64,000 nt of DNA from an uncultured Nitrospira sp. (GCA_902500775.1 CABVRZ010000009.1:1-64000); one strand, 5' to 3'; positions 46,869 to 56,496 are shown, numbered from the stretch's first letter. Made by a program: numbers and translations. The notes: a model not told the origin generated them from the sequence alone.

Positions 46869-48320
46869 TCACCCCTCCGGACCCAGTTTGATCTCGTTCA
46901 CTTCACCGAATGTCGACAGTGCTTTCGGCAAGGCCTCGCCTGAACCAACGGCCATAATTTTTAACCGATCCGGGCGCAGATGTTTCTTGGCAGCTGCCAA
47001 GACGTCTTCTTTCTTCAGCTTCATGACCTTGTCACGCAGCTGCTGCAGAAAGTTCTTGGGCAGTCCATCGTATTCCAACTCGACCAGACGACCAACAATT
47101 GCCGACGAGCTGGCAAATGAAAATACGAAGGAGTTCACGTAGGCTTCTTTTGCCTCGGCGAGTTCTTGATCGGTTACCAGCTCGCTTCGCATCCGTTCGA
47201 TATTCGCGACGAAGCGCCCGATGACTTCTTGCGTAGACACCAGTTTGGTTTCCGCCCGCATCAGCCACACGCCCTGATCGTGCATCCCGACGCTGAGACG
47301 ACTCCCAACCGAATAGGCCAACCCTCGCTTCGTCCGCACATCGTTGAACAGGCGGCTGCGGAACGAGCTTCCACCCAATATGTCGTTGGCGATCGCCAGT
47401 GCGACATAATCAGGATCGCTCTCTTTAATGGAAAGATGTCCTACGCGCAGATGCGTTTGCGAGGTATCTTTATCGACATAGCTCACCACGGGACGAGCAC
47501 GCTCGCGTTCCAACACATCGGAAATCTTCAATGCCGGGACTACTCCCTTCTGCCAATCCCCAAACACTTTGCGTAGTGACGCCAGCATGTCAGCCTTCTT
47601 GAAGTCGCCGGTGACACCGAGAATCATGCCGTTTGGATGGATCGTGGTACCGTGGAACGCGACCAAGTCGTCTCTGGTAAGACGTTTGATCGACTCTATG
47701 GAACTCTCACGCGCCGAGGGATGTGCCGGGCCATAGAGCATCTTCGCAAACTCCCGACCGACGATGGATCCGGGATTATCCTGTCGACGGCGGATGCCCT
47801 CGATGGCTTGGAGCTTGGCCAGTTCGAGACGCGCTGACTCGAACGCCGGTTGGCGAATGAGCCCGGCGAAGATGTCTAATCCACGATCAAGATCCTTGCT
47901 CAATACGTCGAGCGACGCGGACCCAGCTTGTCGCCCAATACCGATGCTGAGATCCCCTGCAAAGCGCTCCAACTCCTCATCAACTTGTTCCGCCGACCAT
48001 TTTCCTCCCCCACCAGTGCGCATTACCGCACCAGTCATAGATGCCAGTCCGATCTTATCGGTCGGATCCAACCAACTCCCTGTTCGCATCGTAGCGGTCA
48101 CTGACACGAGCGGTAATTCGTGATCTTCTAAGAGATAGACAACCAGGCCGTTCTCGAGTACCACCCGCTCCGGCTCCGGCGGTGAAAATTCCACAGGTGG
48201 AAACGTCATGGCTCGAGGATCACCGAGTGTTGGTTCTCCAGCATTCACTGTACTCGCTGAAGCCACCAGTATGGCTAGGCCCAACAAACCGGCTATTCCA
48301 CATCCCTTCACCGTCCTCAT
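46869..48320 (-). CDS. M16-family peptidase, catalytically inactive subunit
   Basis: A 483-residue M16 protein with signal peptide (CGIAGLLGLAILVASASTVNA). The place of the zinc motif HxxEH has GLASMTGAVM, with no His or Glu, so it cannot bind zinc. M16 partners often pair an active and a structural subunit. The gene upstream, overlapping by ATGA, encodes the active one (HLYEH). The C-terminal M16 domain is intact. Confidence 0.92.
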   Translation of the reverse strand: MRTVKGCGIAGLLGLAILVASASTVNAGEPTLGDPRAMTFPPVEFSPPEPERVVLENGLVVYLLEDHELPLVSVTATMRTGSWLDPTDKIGLASMTGAVMRTGGGGKWSAEQVDEELERFAGDLSIGIGRQAGSASLDVLSKDLDRGLDIFAGLIRQPAFESARLELAKLQAIEGIRRRQDNPGSIVGREFAKMLYGPAHPSARESSIESIKRLTRDDLVAFHGTTIHPNGMILGVTGDFKKADMLASLRKVFGDWQKGVVPALKISDVLERERARPVVSYVDKDTSQTHLRVGHLSIKESDPDYVALAIANDILGGSSFRSRLFNDVRTKRGLAYSVGSRLSVGMHDQGVWLMRAETKLVSTQEVIGRFVANIERMRSELVTDQELAEAKEAYVNSFVFSFASSSAIVGRLVELEYDGLPKNFLQQLRDKVMKLKKEDVLAAAKKHLRPDRLKIMAVGSGEALPKALSTFGEVNEIKLGPEG

Positions 48321-49999
48321 GGCTGCACCTCGTTGCCCGACATGGCCGTCACACTTTTGCTGAGACTCTTCTTGACTAACACCGCAACAGTCCGATTCGA
48401 CCGTGTGAAGTATTGCGCAGCCACCCGCTGGACATCAGCCGCCGTAACCTTGGCCACCTTATCGCGTGACGTCAGAATGTAGCGCCAATCACCGGCGAGA
48501 GCCTGGTATAGGGCGAGTTGAGAAGCCAACCCACTGTTTGATCGCAGCCCCCGTACGAGATCCGCATCCAAGTTGTTGAGCACCTTTTCCAGCTCTTGCG
48601 CCGAGACTGGTTCCTGCTTCAGCCGCTCAACTTCCTCATAAATCGCCGATTCGACTTCCGCGGTCGTATGGGGGGCCAACGGCGTCGCAGTAATTATGAA
48701 CAGGTTCGGCGCACGAACTCCGGGATGACTGGCATCAGACCCAACCGAGACAGCCAAACGCTTCTCCCGTACCAGTTTCTGATGCAGGCGTGAGGTGAGG
48801 CCATCGCTAAGCACTGCATCGATGACATCACACACGTCGTCGTCCGGATGGCCCAATGTCGGCTTGTGATAGCCAATCACGATAGCCGGTTCGGCATCAA
48901 ACTCCACCTCCACCCGGCGTTCACCTCGTTGTTCCGGCTCGACCGTTACCAAAGATGGCGCCGGCGGCGCGGCAGGAATCCTCCCAAACGTCCGCTCGAT
49001 CAAGGCGATGGTTTCTTGTGGATTGATATCCCCGACCAACGCGATCGTGGCTCGATTCGGACCATAATAGGTCTTGAAGAATGCTTCCGTGGCAGCCGGA
49101 GTCAACGATAAGATATCGGACCCCCATCCGATGGTCGGAATCCCGTACCCGTGCGCCCGAAACGCGGCCGAGGTGAAGGTTTCGAACAAGAGCCCGTTCG
49201 GACTATCGTCGTTCCGCAACCGTCGCTCTTCCATTACCACACCGCGTTCCTTGTAAAACTCGCGCAAGACGGGATTGGCCATCCGGTCCGATTCGATCGC
49301 CGCCCACAGCGGCAGTCGATTGGAGGGCAAACTGATCATGTATCGAGTCAGATCTTTCCCTGTTGAGGCATTGAGTCCGACTCCACCGTGACGCTGGTAC
49401 ATCAGCGCCATTTCATTGCCGACCACGTACTGAGCGGCCTGAGCTTGTAAGGCCAGAAACCGCTTTTGCAGCGATTCGACCGCCGTTCGATCGTCAGCCA
49501 AGGCCCCTCCCTCTTTCGCCGCCACCTCTCGTTCCCGCTGGTCAAGCTCTGTCCCAACGATGGCTAACTCATCGAGGATTGGTTTTTCTTTCTCGTAGTC
49601 GGTCGTCCCCACGATGCGTGTCCCTTTGAACGCCATGTGTTCGTAAAGATGGGCGATTCCCGTTTGGCCAACCTGTTCATTGATACCGCCCACGGCGAAG
49701 GTGATATTGATCGAAACCACCGGAATCTGGTGCCGTTCGACCATGAGCACCGTTAACCCATTGGCGAGCCGATGTTCGATCACCCGATCGGCAAAACTTG
49801 GCGACGCGCCCGAGGACGCGTTGACGTGGAAGACCAGACTGAGGGCCATGACAACGGAACAGATCGTGAAACGTGAAGCGTGAAGCGCACAATTCGTGAA
49901 GCGTACTTCGGACGCGTGCGAGATATGAGCGACAAGACGCGAGAGACGGCCCCAGGGAAGATGCACTTCACCAGGTACGAGCGACGGTTGAGTTTTCAT
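48317..49999 (-). CDS. M16-family zinc peptidase, active subunit
   Basis: A 560-residue M16 protease with GIAHLYEHMAFKGT (HxxEH) and a downstream E in the zinc-ligand region. The ATG at 49999 overlaps the preceding gene's stop (ATGA) and has a GGAG site 9-10 nt upstream, which supports it. Between it and the signal-peptide-like segment (CSVVMALSLVFHVNASSGA) are about 45 residues encoded partly by GTGAAGCGT-type repeats (49864-49905). An internal ATG at 49849 would give a normal signal peptide. Probably a periplasmic protease forming a heterodimer with the next gene's product. Confidence 0.92.
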   Translation of the reverse strand: MKTQPSLVPGEVHLPWGRLSRLVAHISHASEVRFTNCALHASRFTICSVVMALSLVFHVNASSGASPSFADRVIEHRLANGLTVLMVERHQIPVVSINITFAVGGINEQVGQTGIAHLYEHMAFKGTRIVGTTDYEKEKPILDELAIVGTELDQREREVAAKEGGALADDRTAVESLQKRFLALQAQAAQYVVGNEMALMYQRHGGVGLNASTGKDLTRYMISLPSNRLPLWAAIESDRMANPVLREFYKERGVVMEERRLRNDDSPNGLLFETFTSAAFRAHGYGIPTIGWGSDILSLTPAATEAFFKTYYGPNRATIALVGDINPQETIALIERTFGRIPAAPPAPSLVTVEPEQRGERRVEVEFDAEPAIVIGYHKPTLGHPDDDVCDVIDAVLSDGLTSRLHQKLVREKRLAVSVGSDASHPGVRAPNLFIITATPLAPHTTAEVESAIYEEVERLKQEPVSAQELEKVLNNLDADLVRGLRSNSGLASQLALYQALAGDWRYILTSRDKVAKVTAADVQRVAAQYFTRSNRTVAVLVKKSLSKSVTAMSGNEVQP

Positions 50000-50643
50000 A
50001 TAAACAGCTCCGTGAGTTGTTCAGGTTTTTCAATGAACCATTCAGGCTGACAGGCTTCCATCTTCTGGCGATTGCCCATGCCATAGCCCACAGCGCAGAC
50101 CCGAATGCCAGCGTTATGTCCTCCATTGATATCGTTCGTACTGTCTCCGACCAGGACTGCCCGATCCTTCGCCACACCTATTTTGTTGATGATATGCAGG
50201 AGCATACCGGGCTCCGGCTTCAGCCCGAAGCCATTGTCTCCGCCTACCATGTACATGAAATGGTGCGGCCCCAACCCATTCAAGATCACGCGTGTGTATT
50301 CGATCGACTTATTGGTCGCGATCACTTTCTGTTTGTGAGAAAAATGCTCGAGCATAGACTCGATGCCTGGATAGAAGGTTGTTCGGTCCAAGCAGTGTTC
50401 AAGATAGTACCCTCGGAAGATTGTCAACGCTTCTTCAAATTTCTCCGGATTTCCTTCTCCGACCGCCAGACGCAGCAAGCGCTTGACCCCATCCCCGACA
50501 AATCCGAAGATCTCTTCAATGGGACGCTCCGGCAATCCCAATGTGTTTAGTGTGAAATTGACGGCATGAGCGATATCCCATTTTGACTCAATCAGCGTAC
50601 CATCCAAGTCAAAGATCAGGAGGTCGACGGGCGTCTGTGCCAT
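49996..50643 (-). CDS. gph: HAD phosphatase, phosphoglycolate-phosphatase-like
   Basis: A 215-residue HAD-IA phosphatase: LLIFDLDGTLIESK (nucleophile D), ATNKS, and LVGDSTNDINGGHNAG. The cap domain is of Gph type. It likely dephosphorylates 2-phosphoglycolate, but related sugar phosphates are possible. The start overlaps the previous gene's stop (TAATG) and its end overlaps the M16 gene. The symbol is given on family grounds only. Confidence 0.88.
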   Translation of the reverse strand: MAQTPVDLLIFDLDGTLIESKWDIAHAVNFTLNTLGLPERPIEEIFGFVGDGVKRLLRLAVGEGNPEKFEEALTIFRGYYLEHCLDRTTFYPGIESMLEHFSHKQKVIATNKSIEYTRVILNGLGPHHFMYMVGGDNGFGLKPEPGMLLHIINKIGVAKDRAVLVGDSTNDINGGHNAGIRVCAVGYGMGNRQKMEACQPEWFIEKPEQLTELFI

Positions 50644-51407
50644 TAGTTTGCCTTTCTTAAGGATTCGACAAGGTCAGCGAGTACCGTGCGTTGTGTGTCA
50701 TCCGGTTCGTGGATGGCTGCATCTCGGGCAAAACTCACCATCCGCTTAACCCCAACATGTGGAGGGATGACCGGTGAAATAATTCGCCAGTAATTACCCA
50801 TCACTTTCACATGAAAGCGAACCTCTTCGGTCTTGTCTTCAGGGACAAAACTGGCTGTCTCGAGATGCACCGATCCTCGCACGTGAAAGGTCACGGGGAT
50901 GATCACTTCTAGATTGTTCACAATGTCCCATTGTCGGTAATCTTCAGGCACAGTCGCTTTTTGCACCACGACAATACGGCCCCACGCCGGTTCTTCCTTC
51001 CACTCGACATACGGTGTCACGGTATCGAATGAGGAGGCAGTCAGGCGCGCCCCCTTCTGATCCAACTGGACATAGTGCTTGACGACTTCAGCCGGGGAAC
51101 GACGCATTGACCCGCTCGCGCTCAACTGCGCATGCGACGGCACCGTTAGCGCGAGGAGTACCAGCACGAGCAGAATGGAGACATACACCCGAGATCCATT
51201 CCCCGATCCAGTCAGACTTATCCTTAGCACAGCATGTACATTCTGCAAGGTGATCAATGAAGAGTATCGTGATGATTTGGTTTCGTTCGAGGCACACACG
51301 AACCAACCCATTCTAGCAAACAGGGCTAAAGACATCCAGGCAAGTACGTGAATCGCTGTGGAGAGTGTTTGACCTTCGCAAAAGGAGAATGCTACGGTTT
51401 CCCCCAT
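50643..51407 (-). CDS. Exported protein of unknown function, first gene of the M16 operon
   Basis: Up to 254 residues; the true start is unclear. Residues 84-102 (RVYVSILLVLVLLALTVPSHA) form a clear signal peptide with cleavage near SHA-QL, and a GTG just before it is a candidate start. The mature part has alternating strands (TPYVEWKEEPAWGRIVVVQKA, EVIIPVTFHVRGSVHLETASF). The stop overlaps the gph start (TAATG). Its 5' part overlaps a plus-strand gene, which favours the shorter start. Confidence 0.65.
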   Translation of the reverse strand: MGETVAFSFCEGQTLSTAIHVLAWMSLALFARMGWFVCASNETKSSRYSSLITLQNVHAVLRISLTGSGNGSRVYVSILLVLVLLALTVPSHAQLSASGSMRRSPAEVVKHYVQLDQKGARLTASSFDTVTPYVEWKEEPAWGRIVVVQKATVPEDYRQWDIVNNLEVIIPVTFHVRGSVHLETASFVPEDKTEEVRFHVKVMGNYWRIISPVIPPHVGVKRMVSFARDAAIHEPDDTQRTVLADLVESLRKAN

Positions 51408-51871
51408 TCACAATCACTCATCCGCGCATGAGAGGACCTGTGCCCACCCATCAGCGGCGGCGGATCCAGCTGTTCAACTTGCTCGTCACCCTATGCTGTG
51501 CGATGGTGTTCCTTCCATCGATCAGCATCACGAGCCCCAACTTCGGCCAGAACGCGCTCGCCCAGAGTGCCTCCATTCTTGTTGGCCCTCAAACCGACGA
51601 TCATTCGCTGTTTGTAACACCGCCTCAGAAAGCTTACGATCTCCTCACACAGTTGGAAAAGCGCGGTGGGTTCCCACTCCCTGGATATGTCGGGGGGCGT
51701 GAGTTCCAAAACCGAGAGCGCCGCCTTCCTCGCGGTCGCTATCGAGAGTATGATGTCAATCCGAAGATCCGCGGGCGAGGGCGTGATGCGGAACGGATCG
51801 TGATCGAGCAACGAACTGGCAAAGCCTACTATACTGGGGACCACTACCGAACCTTTGTCCCTCTTAATTGA
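51389..51871 (+). CDS. Secreted barnase-like ribonuclease (N1/T1 family)
   Basis: About 160 residues with an N-terminal basic/hydrophobic export segment (RIQLFNLLVTLCCAMVFL). The catalytic domain includes QKAYDLLTQLEKRGGFPLPGY, then RGRYREYDVNP, ERIVIEQRTGKAYYTGDHYRTF. The E of YREYD, the R of ERIVI and the H of GDHYRTF match the three catalytic residues of barnase (E73, R87, H102). ATGs at 51389 and 51428 are both possible; AAAGGAG precedes the former. Followed by a barstar gene. Confidence 0.88.
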   Translation: MLRFPPFTITHPRMRGPVPTHQRRRIQLFNLLVTLCCAMVFLPSISITSPNFGQNALAQSASILVGPQTDDHSLFVTPPQKAYDLLTQLEKRGGFPLPGYVGGREFQNRERRLPRGRYREYDVNPKIRGRGRDAERIVIEQRTGKAYYTGDHYRTFVPLN

Positions 51872-51987
51872 CCATGTGACCGTGCTCATGATTGGATGTT
51901 GACTCGTGACACCCAGGACCTCAACGTTCGAAGCGCTTCACCATGACCTTTTAGCAACCTCCCAAGCATCAACGAGGTGAATCTCCT

Positions 51988-52548
51988 ATGCCCTCTACCT
52001 CGACCCTCCACACACAACTGAGTGCTGCCTCCCCTCCCTGGGCAAGCCTTCTGGTGGTCCCTCGTGGAAGCGTGGCAACGACGGTGGTGAAAGCTCCTGC
52101 AGGATTTCTTGTACGAACAATCCAGGGCAAGAAATGCGGAAGTACCTCGAGTCTCTTTGCTGAGTTTGCCCGAGCACTGACCTTCCCGGACTACTTCGGA
52201 CACAATTGGGATGCCTTAGAAGAATGTCTCGCCGATTTCGAATGGCTGCCGGCAAAAGGGTACATTCTGCTCATTACAGATGCCCATGCGGTACTCCCCA
52301 ATGACGAGGAAGAGTATCAGACGCTGCTGGAAGTCCTCAACGACGCTGGCGAAGCCTGGAGTACGGGACAGACCGCTGACGGCCGGTGCGCCCCCTTTCA
52401 TACCGTGTTTGCCGTCACTGAACAGGATAAATCAAAGCGACATCGTTGGGAGTTGAAGGAGTTCGCATTGACAGGGCCGGAACGATCTCGAAAACAATCA
52501 CTTCCAAAACGATCAGAGACTCCGGTGAAGAAACCGACCAAGAAATAA
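51988..52548 (+). CDS. Barstar-family ribonuclease inhibitor
   Basis: A 186-residue protein. The middle part reads LFAEFARALTFPDYFGHNWDALEECLADFEWLP, the helix that plugs the barnase active site in barstar, followed by KGYILLITDAHAVLP. Residues 1-50 are an extra N-terminal region, and the end is basic. It lies 116 nt downstream of the RNase and would protect the cell from it before export. Confidence 0.9.
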   Translation: MPSTSTLHTQLSAASPPWASLLVVPRGSVATTVVKAPAGFLVRTIQGKKCGSTSSLFAEFARALTFPDYFGHNWDALEECLADFEWLPAKGYILLITDAHAVLPNDEEEYQTLLEVLNDAGEAWSTGQTADGRCAPFHTVFAVTEQDKSKRHRWELKEFALTGPERSRKQSLPKRSETPVKKPTKK

Positions 52549-52818
52549 GGTTGCGGGCAATCTAGCCCAACAACCTCTCCACCCGCGATGAGACCGAGCA
52601 AGACGGCATGAAGCAGGCTTGGCTTCGCGGATGCGCTCACCTTCTACAACCGAGCTATACAGTGTTTCACGTATGCGTCGACCCTCCGGGCTCCGCGTAC
52701 CCATCCTTCGACTCTGCTCCAGACGGTGAGCCAGTCGAACCACCTCGTATGGCGTCTTGGTCAGTTTCATCCCTCGACGGTGCTTGCAACCCTATGTTGG
52801 TCGATGGCTGCGAACCCG
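52549..52818. other. Intergenic, no confident gene
   Basis: About 270 bases between barstar and a small minus-strand gene. A minus-strand frame from 52770 reads KLTKTPYEVVRLAHRLEQ and looks somewhat coding, but it overlaps barstar and no family was recognised. Confidence 0.4.
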
Positions 52819-53019
52819 TCATAAACAATGCGGGCTCATGAGGCTGGCAGGAAGGGGAAACATGCCTGTCTTCTGTCGACGGGCCTCCCAACGAGCCCGG
52901 ACCGCTGTTTCATGCGTGTGGCAGATGCTATGCGTCTCCCGGGGATCGTCAAGTGGAGCCTTTTCCCCAACAAAGCCGTCCTGACCTTCCCCTCGACACC
53001 AAGAACACACAACCTTCAT
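52819..53019 (-). CDS. Small zinc-finger-like protein
   Basis: A 66-residue protein with VCSWCRGEGQDGF and later HSICHTHETAVRARWE, giving a C-x2-C ... C-x-H pattern that could hold one zinc. An AGGAGAG ribosome site lies about 11 nt before the ATG at 53019. Similar small proteins occur in Nitrospira, as I recall. Function unknown. Confidence 0.55.
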   Translation of the reverse strand: MKVVCSWCRGEGQDGFVGEKAPLDDPRETHSICHTHETAVRARWEARRQKTGMFPLPASLMSPHCL

Positions 53020-53264
53020 GGCGATCTCGCTCTCCTAACCTGTGTATCCAGCAAGAATCGCGCCGCCAGCTTACCCACTGACGCAGTTAGCAATTACAAG
53101 GGAGTCTGCCCGTGCAGTCGACATGTACTGCCTCCGACTGTATCCAAATTGATAAGAAGTGGATCACATCGACACTTTTTGACCCTTGAGGGATTCTGTA
53201 CCCAATACTCCAACCCCGATTTCTTGACCGGCTCTCATCCTCCATGGTAGGGTGCGCCCCTGTT

Positions 53265-54548
53265 ATGAAAACATCCCGCTCGACCAAACTCTTTGCTGAA
53301 GCCCAGCAGCTGATCCCAGGCGGTGTCAACAGCCCCGTTCGTGCCTTCCGCTCAGTCGGAGGACAGCCACGCTTCATCGCGCGTGCGAAGGGATCCCGCC
53401 TCTACGATGTGGATAAGAATGTTTACATCGATTACGTATTGTCCTGGGGGCCAATGATCCTGGGACATGCCCATTCGGCGGTGATTGCCTCAATTAAGAA
53501 GGCAGCTGGACAAGGCACCAGTTACGGCGCACCGACGGAGTTAGAGGTCTTGCTGGCGAAAGAAATTCGCCACGCCTTTCCATCGATGGAAAAACTCCGG
53601 CTGGTCAGTTCCGGGACAGAAGCGGTCATGAGTGCCATACGTGTCGCTCGGGGGTTCACGAAACGCACTGGGATCATCAAGTTCGAAGGATGCTACCACG
53701 GACACAGCGATTATCTACTCGCCAAAGCCGGTTCGGGCTTGGCGACCTTGGGCATTCCAGATTCACCTGGTGTACCTGAGGACTTTGCGAAGCACACCCT
53801 GACCGCGCCCTATAATGACATTCGGACCATTCAACAGCTCATCAAAGCTAATCACAAGCAACTCGCCTGCATCATCATCGAGCCGATCGCGGGTAACATG
53901 GGTGTCGTGCCGCCTGCACCCGACTTTCTAGCGACCGTACGGCAATTGACGGCGGAACACGGCATCTTATTGATATTTGACGAAGTCATTTCCGGATTTC
54001 GCGTCAATTACGGCGGAGCACAAACGCTCTATGGCATCAAGCCAGATTTGACGGTGCTCGGGAAAATCATCGGGGGTGGGCTGCCTGTTGGTGCCTACGG
54101 CGGACGGAAAGATATCATGGATCTTATCGCACCAGTTGGCCCGGTCTATCAGGCGGGAACCCTTTCTGGAAATCCACTGGCCGTCTCAGCTGGATTAGCA
54201 ACCCTGAAGCAATTGCGAGGGAAGGGAGTCTACAAGCAGCTGGAGCAACGATCCATCGCCCTCGCGAAAGGCATCGGTGAGGCTGCGAAACGGGCTGGAG
54301 TTCCCGTGACGCAAACGCGCGTCGGATCGATGCTGACGACCTTCTTTACTCCAGGCCCAGTGATAGACTGGAACACGGCAAAGCAGTCCGACACCAAACG
54401 ATATGGCCAGTTCTTTCATCACATGTTGGAACAGGGCATCTACCTTGCCCCATCCCAGTTCGAGGCGGCATTTCTTTCCACAGCACACAGTGCGCAAGAC
54501 CTCGAGAAAACCATCCGCGCTGCCCATATCGCATTCCGGAAGCTCTAG
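53265..54548 (+). CDS. hemL: Glutamate-1-semialdehyde 2,1-aminomutase
   Basis: A 427-residue PLP enzyme of C5 tetrapyrrole synthesis, making 5-aminolevulinate from glutamate-1-semialdehyde. It starts [24 protein letters not shown], has [20 protein letters not shown], and the PLP lysine in [18 protein letters not shown]. The ATG at 53265 is preferred over the upstream 53244 since the N-terminus then matches the family. Length is normal. No other heme gene is adjacent. Confidence 0.95.
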   Translation: MKTSRSTKLFAEAQQLIPGGVNSPVRAFRSVGGQPRFIARAKGSRLYDVDKNVYIDYVLSWGPMILGHAHSAVIASIKKAAGQGTSYGAPTELEVLLAKEIRHAFPSMEKLRLVSSGTEAVMSAIRVARGFTKRTGIIKFEGCYHGHSDYLLAKAGSGLATLGIPDSPGVPEDFAKHTLTAPYNDIRTIQQLIKANHKQLACIIIEPIAGNMGVVPPAPDFLATVRQLTAEHGILLIFDEVISGFRVNYGGAQTLYGIKPDLTVLGKIIGGGLPVGAYGGRKDIMDLIAPVGPVYQAGTLSGNPLAVSAGLATLKQLRGKGVYKQLEQRSIALAKGIGEAAKRAGVPVTQTRVGSMLTTFFTPGPVIDWNTAKQSDTKRYGQFFHHMLEQGIYLAPSQFEAAFLSTAHSAQDLEKTIRAAHIAFRKL

Positions 54549-54665
54549 CGATCGCCGACTGAAGCAGAAGCTTGTATCTGAACGGATACAGGATGTATCC
54601 ATTCAGATTCGGACGCACTCCACTGAAAGGCGCTCCTCGCCTTGCCAGATAAGCTGGCGTTCACC

Positions 54666-54896
54666 TTATTCGTCATCCTCATCCTCTGCCTCCAGCGCCT
54701 CTTGTCGCTTCTGCTCCTCCATAGCATTGTGGAGCAGCATGCGGATAAACATGGAATACAACGACCCTTTTTCCAATGTCCCCCCGGGCGGAATGGCAAT
54801 TTTCCCTTCTTTAATCATTCGATCCATCCAGGCTTTCTGATCTGGGGCGATTAATACAGGAATTTCAATCAACCCCACCCGTCCCATCATATCCAT
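54666..54896 (-). CDS. Small conserved acidic protein
   Basis: A 76-residue protein (MGRVGLIEIPVLIAPDQKAW, then GKIAIPPGGTLEKGSLYSMFIRMLLHNAMEEQ) ending in a run of Glu/Asp. Clear start near an AGGGTTACG purine stretch. The PPGGTLEKG core appears conserved. It is soluble with no known domain. Separated from hemL by about 115 nt, on the opposite strand. Confidence 0.65.
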   Translation of the reverse strand: MDMMGRVGLIEIPVLIAPDQKAWMDRMIKEGKIAIPPGGTLEKGSLYSMFIRMLLHNAMEEQKRQEALEAEDEDDE

Positions 54897-55019
54897 ACGC
54901 GTAACCCTCCGTGAAAACTCTAGAGTTCCTTATCGACAGCTAGTGGCAATTGCAGCACGCGGTTTTGACCATTGTCAATCGGTCAGTCTGTGGCACAACA
55001 CCTGCTTTACTCACAGAGC

Positions 55020-55607
55020 ATGAAGCTGCGTGTGATTGTGACAACCTGGATACTCGTCGGTTGGTGGTTCCTCCACGTACCATCCGTTGCGTCCTCAGCA
55101 CGACTAGAGCAGTCAGGCCTAGGATCAACCTTGAACCAACAATGTGATCTTTGCTGGTACCCATCGCCGAATGAAGAACGCTCTGATCGTCTCCCTACGT
55201 TTAAACAGCCGCGACACAAGCGCCCACCCGACAGCCGTCCACAACGCTATCCGAAAGGGCGGTATAAACTGGGCGGCAACCACAAACCGATTCGGCTCTC
55301 CGCCCTTCGAACCCAATCACGACACGAAATGAGACTGCTGAGCACGCTCCAGGTGCATGTCGTCGATGGGGACACTATTCGTGTTGGACGTGAACGGATC
55401 CGACTGCGCGGCATTGATACGCCAGAAATGAGTGAGTTGGCAGGGTCAGCCGCCAAACAACGGTTGGAAGAGTTATTACGCCGCGGCCCCATTCACATTG
55501 TGCCCCATGGGCGGGATGTCTATCATCGTCTCATCGCTGATGTGTTTGTGAGTGGAGAGAATGTTGCCGACATTCTTCGAAGTGAAGGGCTGTCAAAGAC
55601 AGGATAG
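55020..55607 (+). CDS. Exported thermonuclease-family nuclease
   Basis: A 195-residue protein. A signal-like segment (VIVTTWILVGWWFLHVPSVAS) is followed by about 85 Arg/Pro-rich residues and then the staphylococcal-nuclease domain: VHVVDGDTIRVG, RLRGIDTPEMSE, and HGRDVYHRLIADVFVSG. The catalytic D, R and E positions are present. The long linker before the domain is unusual. Confidence 0.85.
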   Translation: MKLRVIVTTWILVGWWFLHVPSVASSARLEQSGLGSTLNQQCDLCWYPSPNEERSDRLPTFKQPRHKRPPDSRPQRYPKGRYKLGGNHKPIRLSALRTQSRHEMRLLSTLQVHVVDGDTIRVGRERIRLRGIDTPEMSELAGSAAKQRLEELLRRGPIHIVPHGRDVYHRLIADVFVSGENVADILRSEGLSKTG

Positions 55608-55679
55608 CTGGTACCCGTGTACCCCATTAGCGGGTTTGATCTGAAAGGGTCAGGCCCATTTATCCGAAGGAGCCGCCAG

Positions 55680-56045
55680 ATGAAGCCCCTCATCTTGGGC
55701 AACAACCTTTCTCGAGTGGATGTAACCTTTATCTCTACGCATGGATTCTGGCTGTTGACCAATAGCAACGAGCTCTTTGTTTCGTTCCTCGATTTCCCCC
55801 AATTTCGAACAGCCTCCTCCTCACGACTCAAACGTGTCGCGCGCCTCAATCCGGATATCCTCTATTGGCCAGATCTGGATATTGAGATTCCCATCAAACA
55901 CGTGCGAAGCTTCCCGCTCGAATCCACGAGGCCTCGCCCAACCAGGCGCTCCCGTCGACAAGCCAAACGAAGTCCGTCACGGCCTAAGAGGCCGAGACGG
56001 ACAGGAACGACAGCAACCAGCGGTCCAATCTGCTACCCCCGGTAG
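55680..56045 (+). CDS. DUF2442-type protein with an Arg-rich extension
   Basis: About 121 residues. The core (DVTFISTHGFWLLTNSNELF, then FPQFRTASSSRLKRVARLNPDILYWPDLDIEI) matches the DUF2442 pattern, often paired with DUF4160 toxins. After SFPLES it continues 40 residues of R/P/S-rich sequence not found in the family, so the original stop may have been lost by a frameshift. No DUF4160 partner is adjacent. Confidence 0.65.
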   Translation: MKPLILGNNLSRVDVTFISTHGFWLLTNSNELFVSFLDFPQFRTASSSRLKRVARLNPDILYWPDLDIEIPIKHVRSFPLESTRPRPTRRSRRQAKRSPSRPKRPRRTGTTATSGPICYPR

Positions 56046-56496
56046 AGAAATCCACCTGACAGCGAACTCTTACCATCCCCACAGAATTTTCAGTCAATAC
56101 GCCCCGCCGACGCTGTGCCAGGGAGAACAGGACCGCCACCTCACACACGGCCTCCCTCCCAACCCATACTCCCTGAATCCTTTTTGATTCATTGGATCGA
56201 AAAAGATACGTACACAAGCTCTACTACGTATACAAGACTCCGATAACCCTTTGAAATCTAGACAGGCCTCGCGGATTGAACGCGGCATGGTCCTTGCTCA
56301 GCACATACGCAACGCTGCCTCGCGTTCATAGAGTCGAGACTCTGAGAGGGTGCGATCGGCGCACGTAGGGTGGTGATTCTATCAACATCCTAATCAAAGG
56401 CGCAGGAGCCTTTTGCAACGCTACAGTATGAAAATGCTGGAGCCCAATGAATAACCAGATTGAGGCACAAAGAGGATGCCTACGTAGGAGGGCCTC
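56046..56496. other. Intergenic, no gene seen
   Basis: About 450 bases with no recognisable coding frame on either strand and no clear repeat. Confidence 0.5.

Noticed and set aside
52513-52770. 85-residue minus-strand frame overlapping barstar
   Set aside because: Start region looks slightly coding, but it overlaps a clear gene and no family was recognised.
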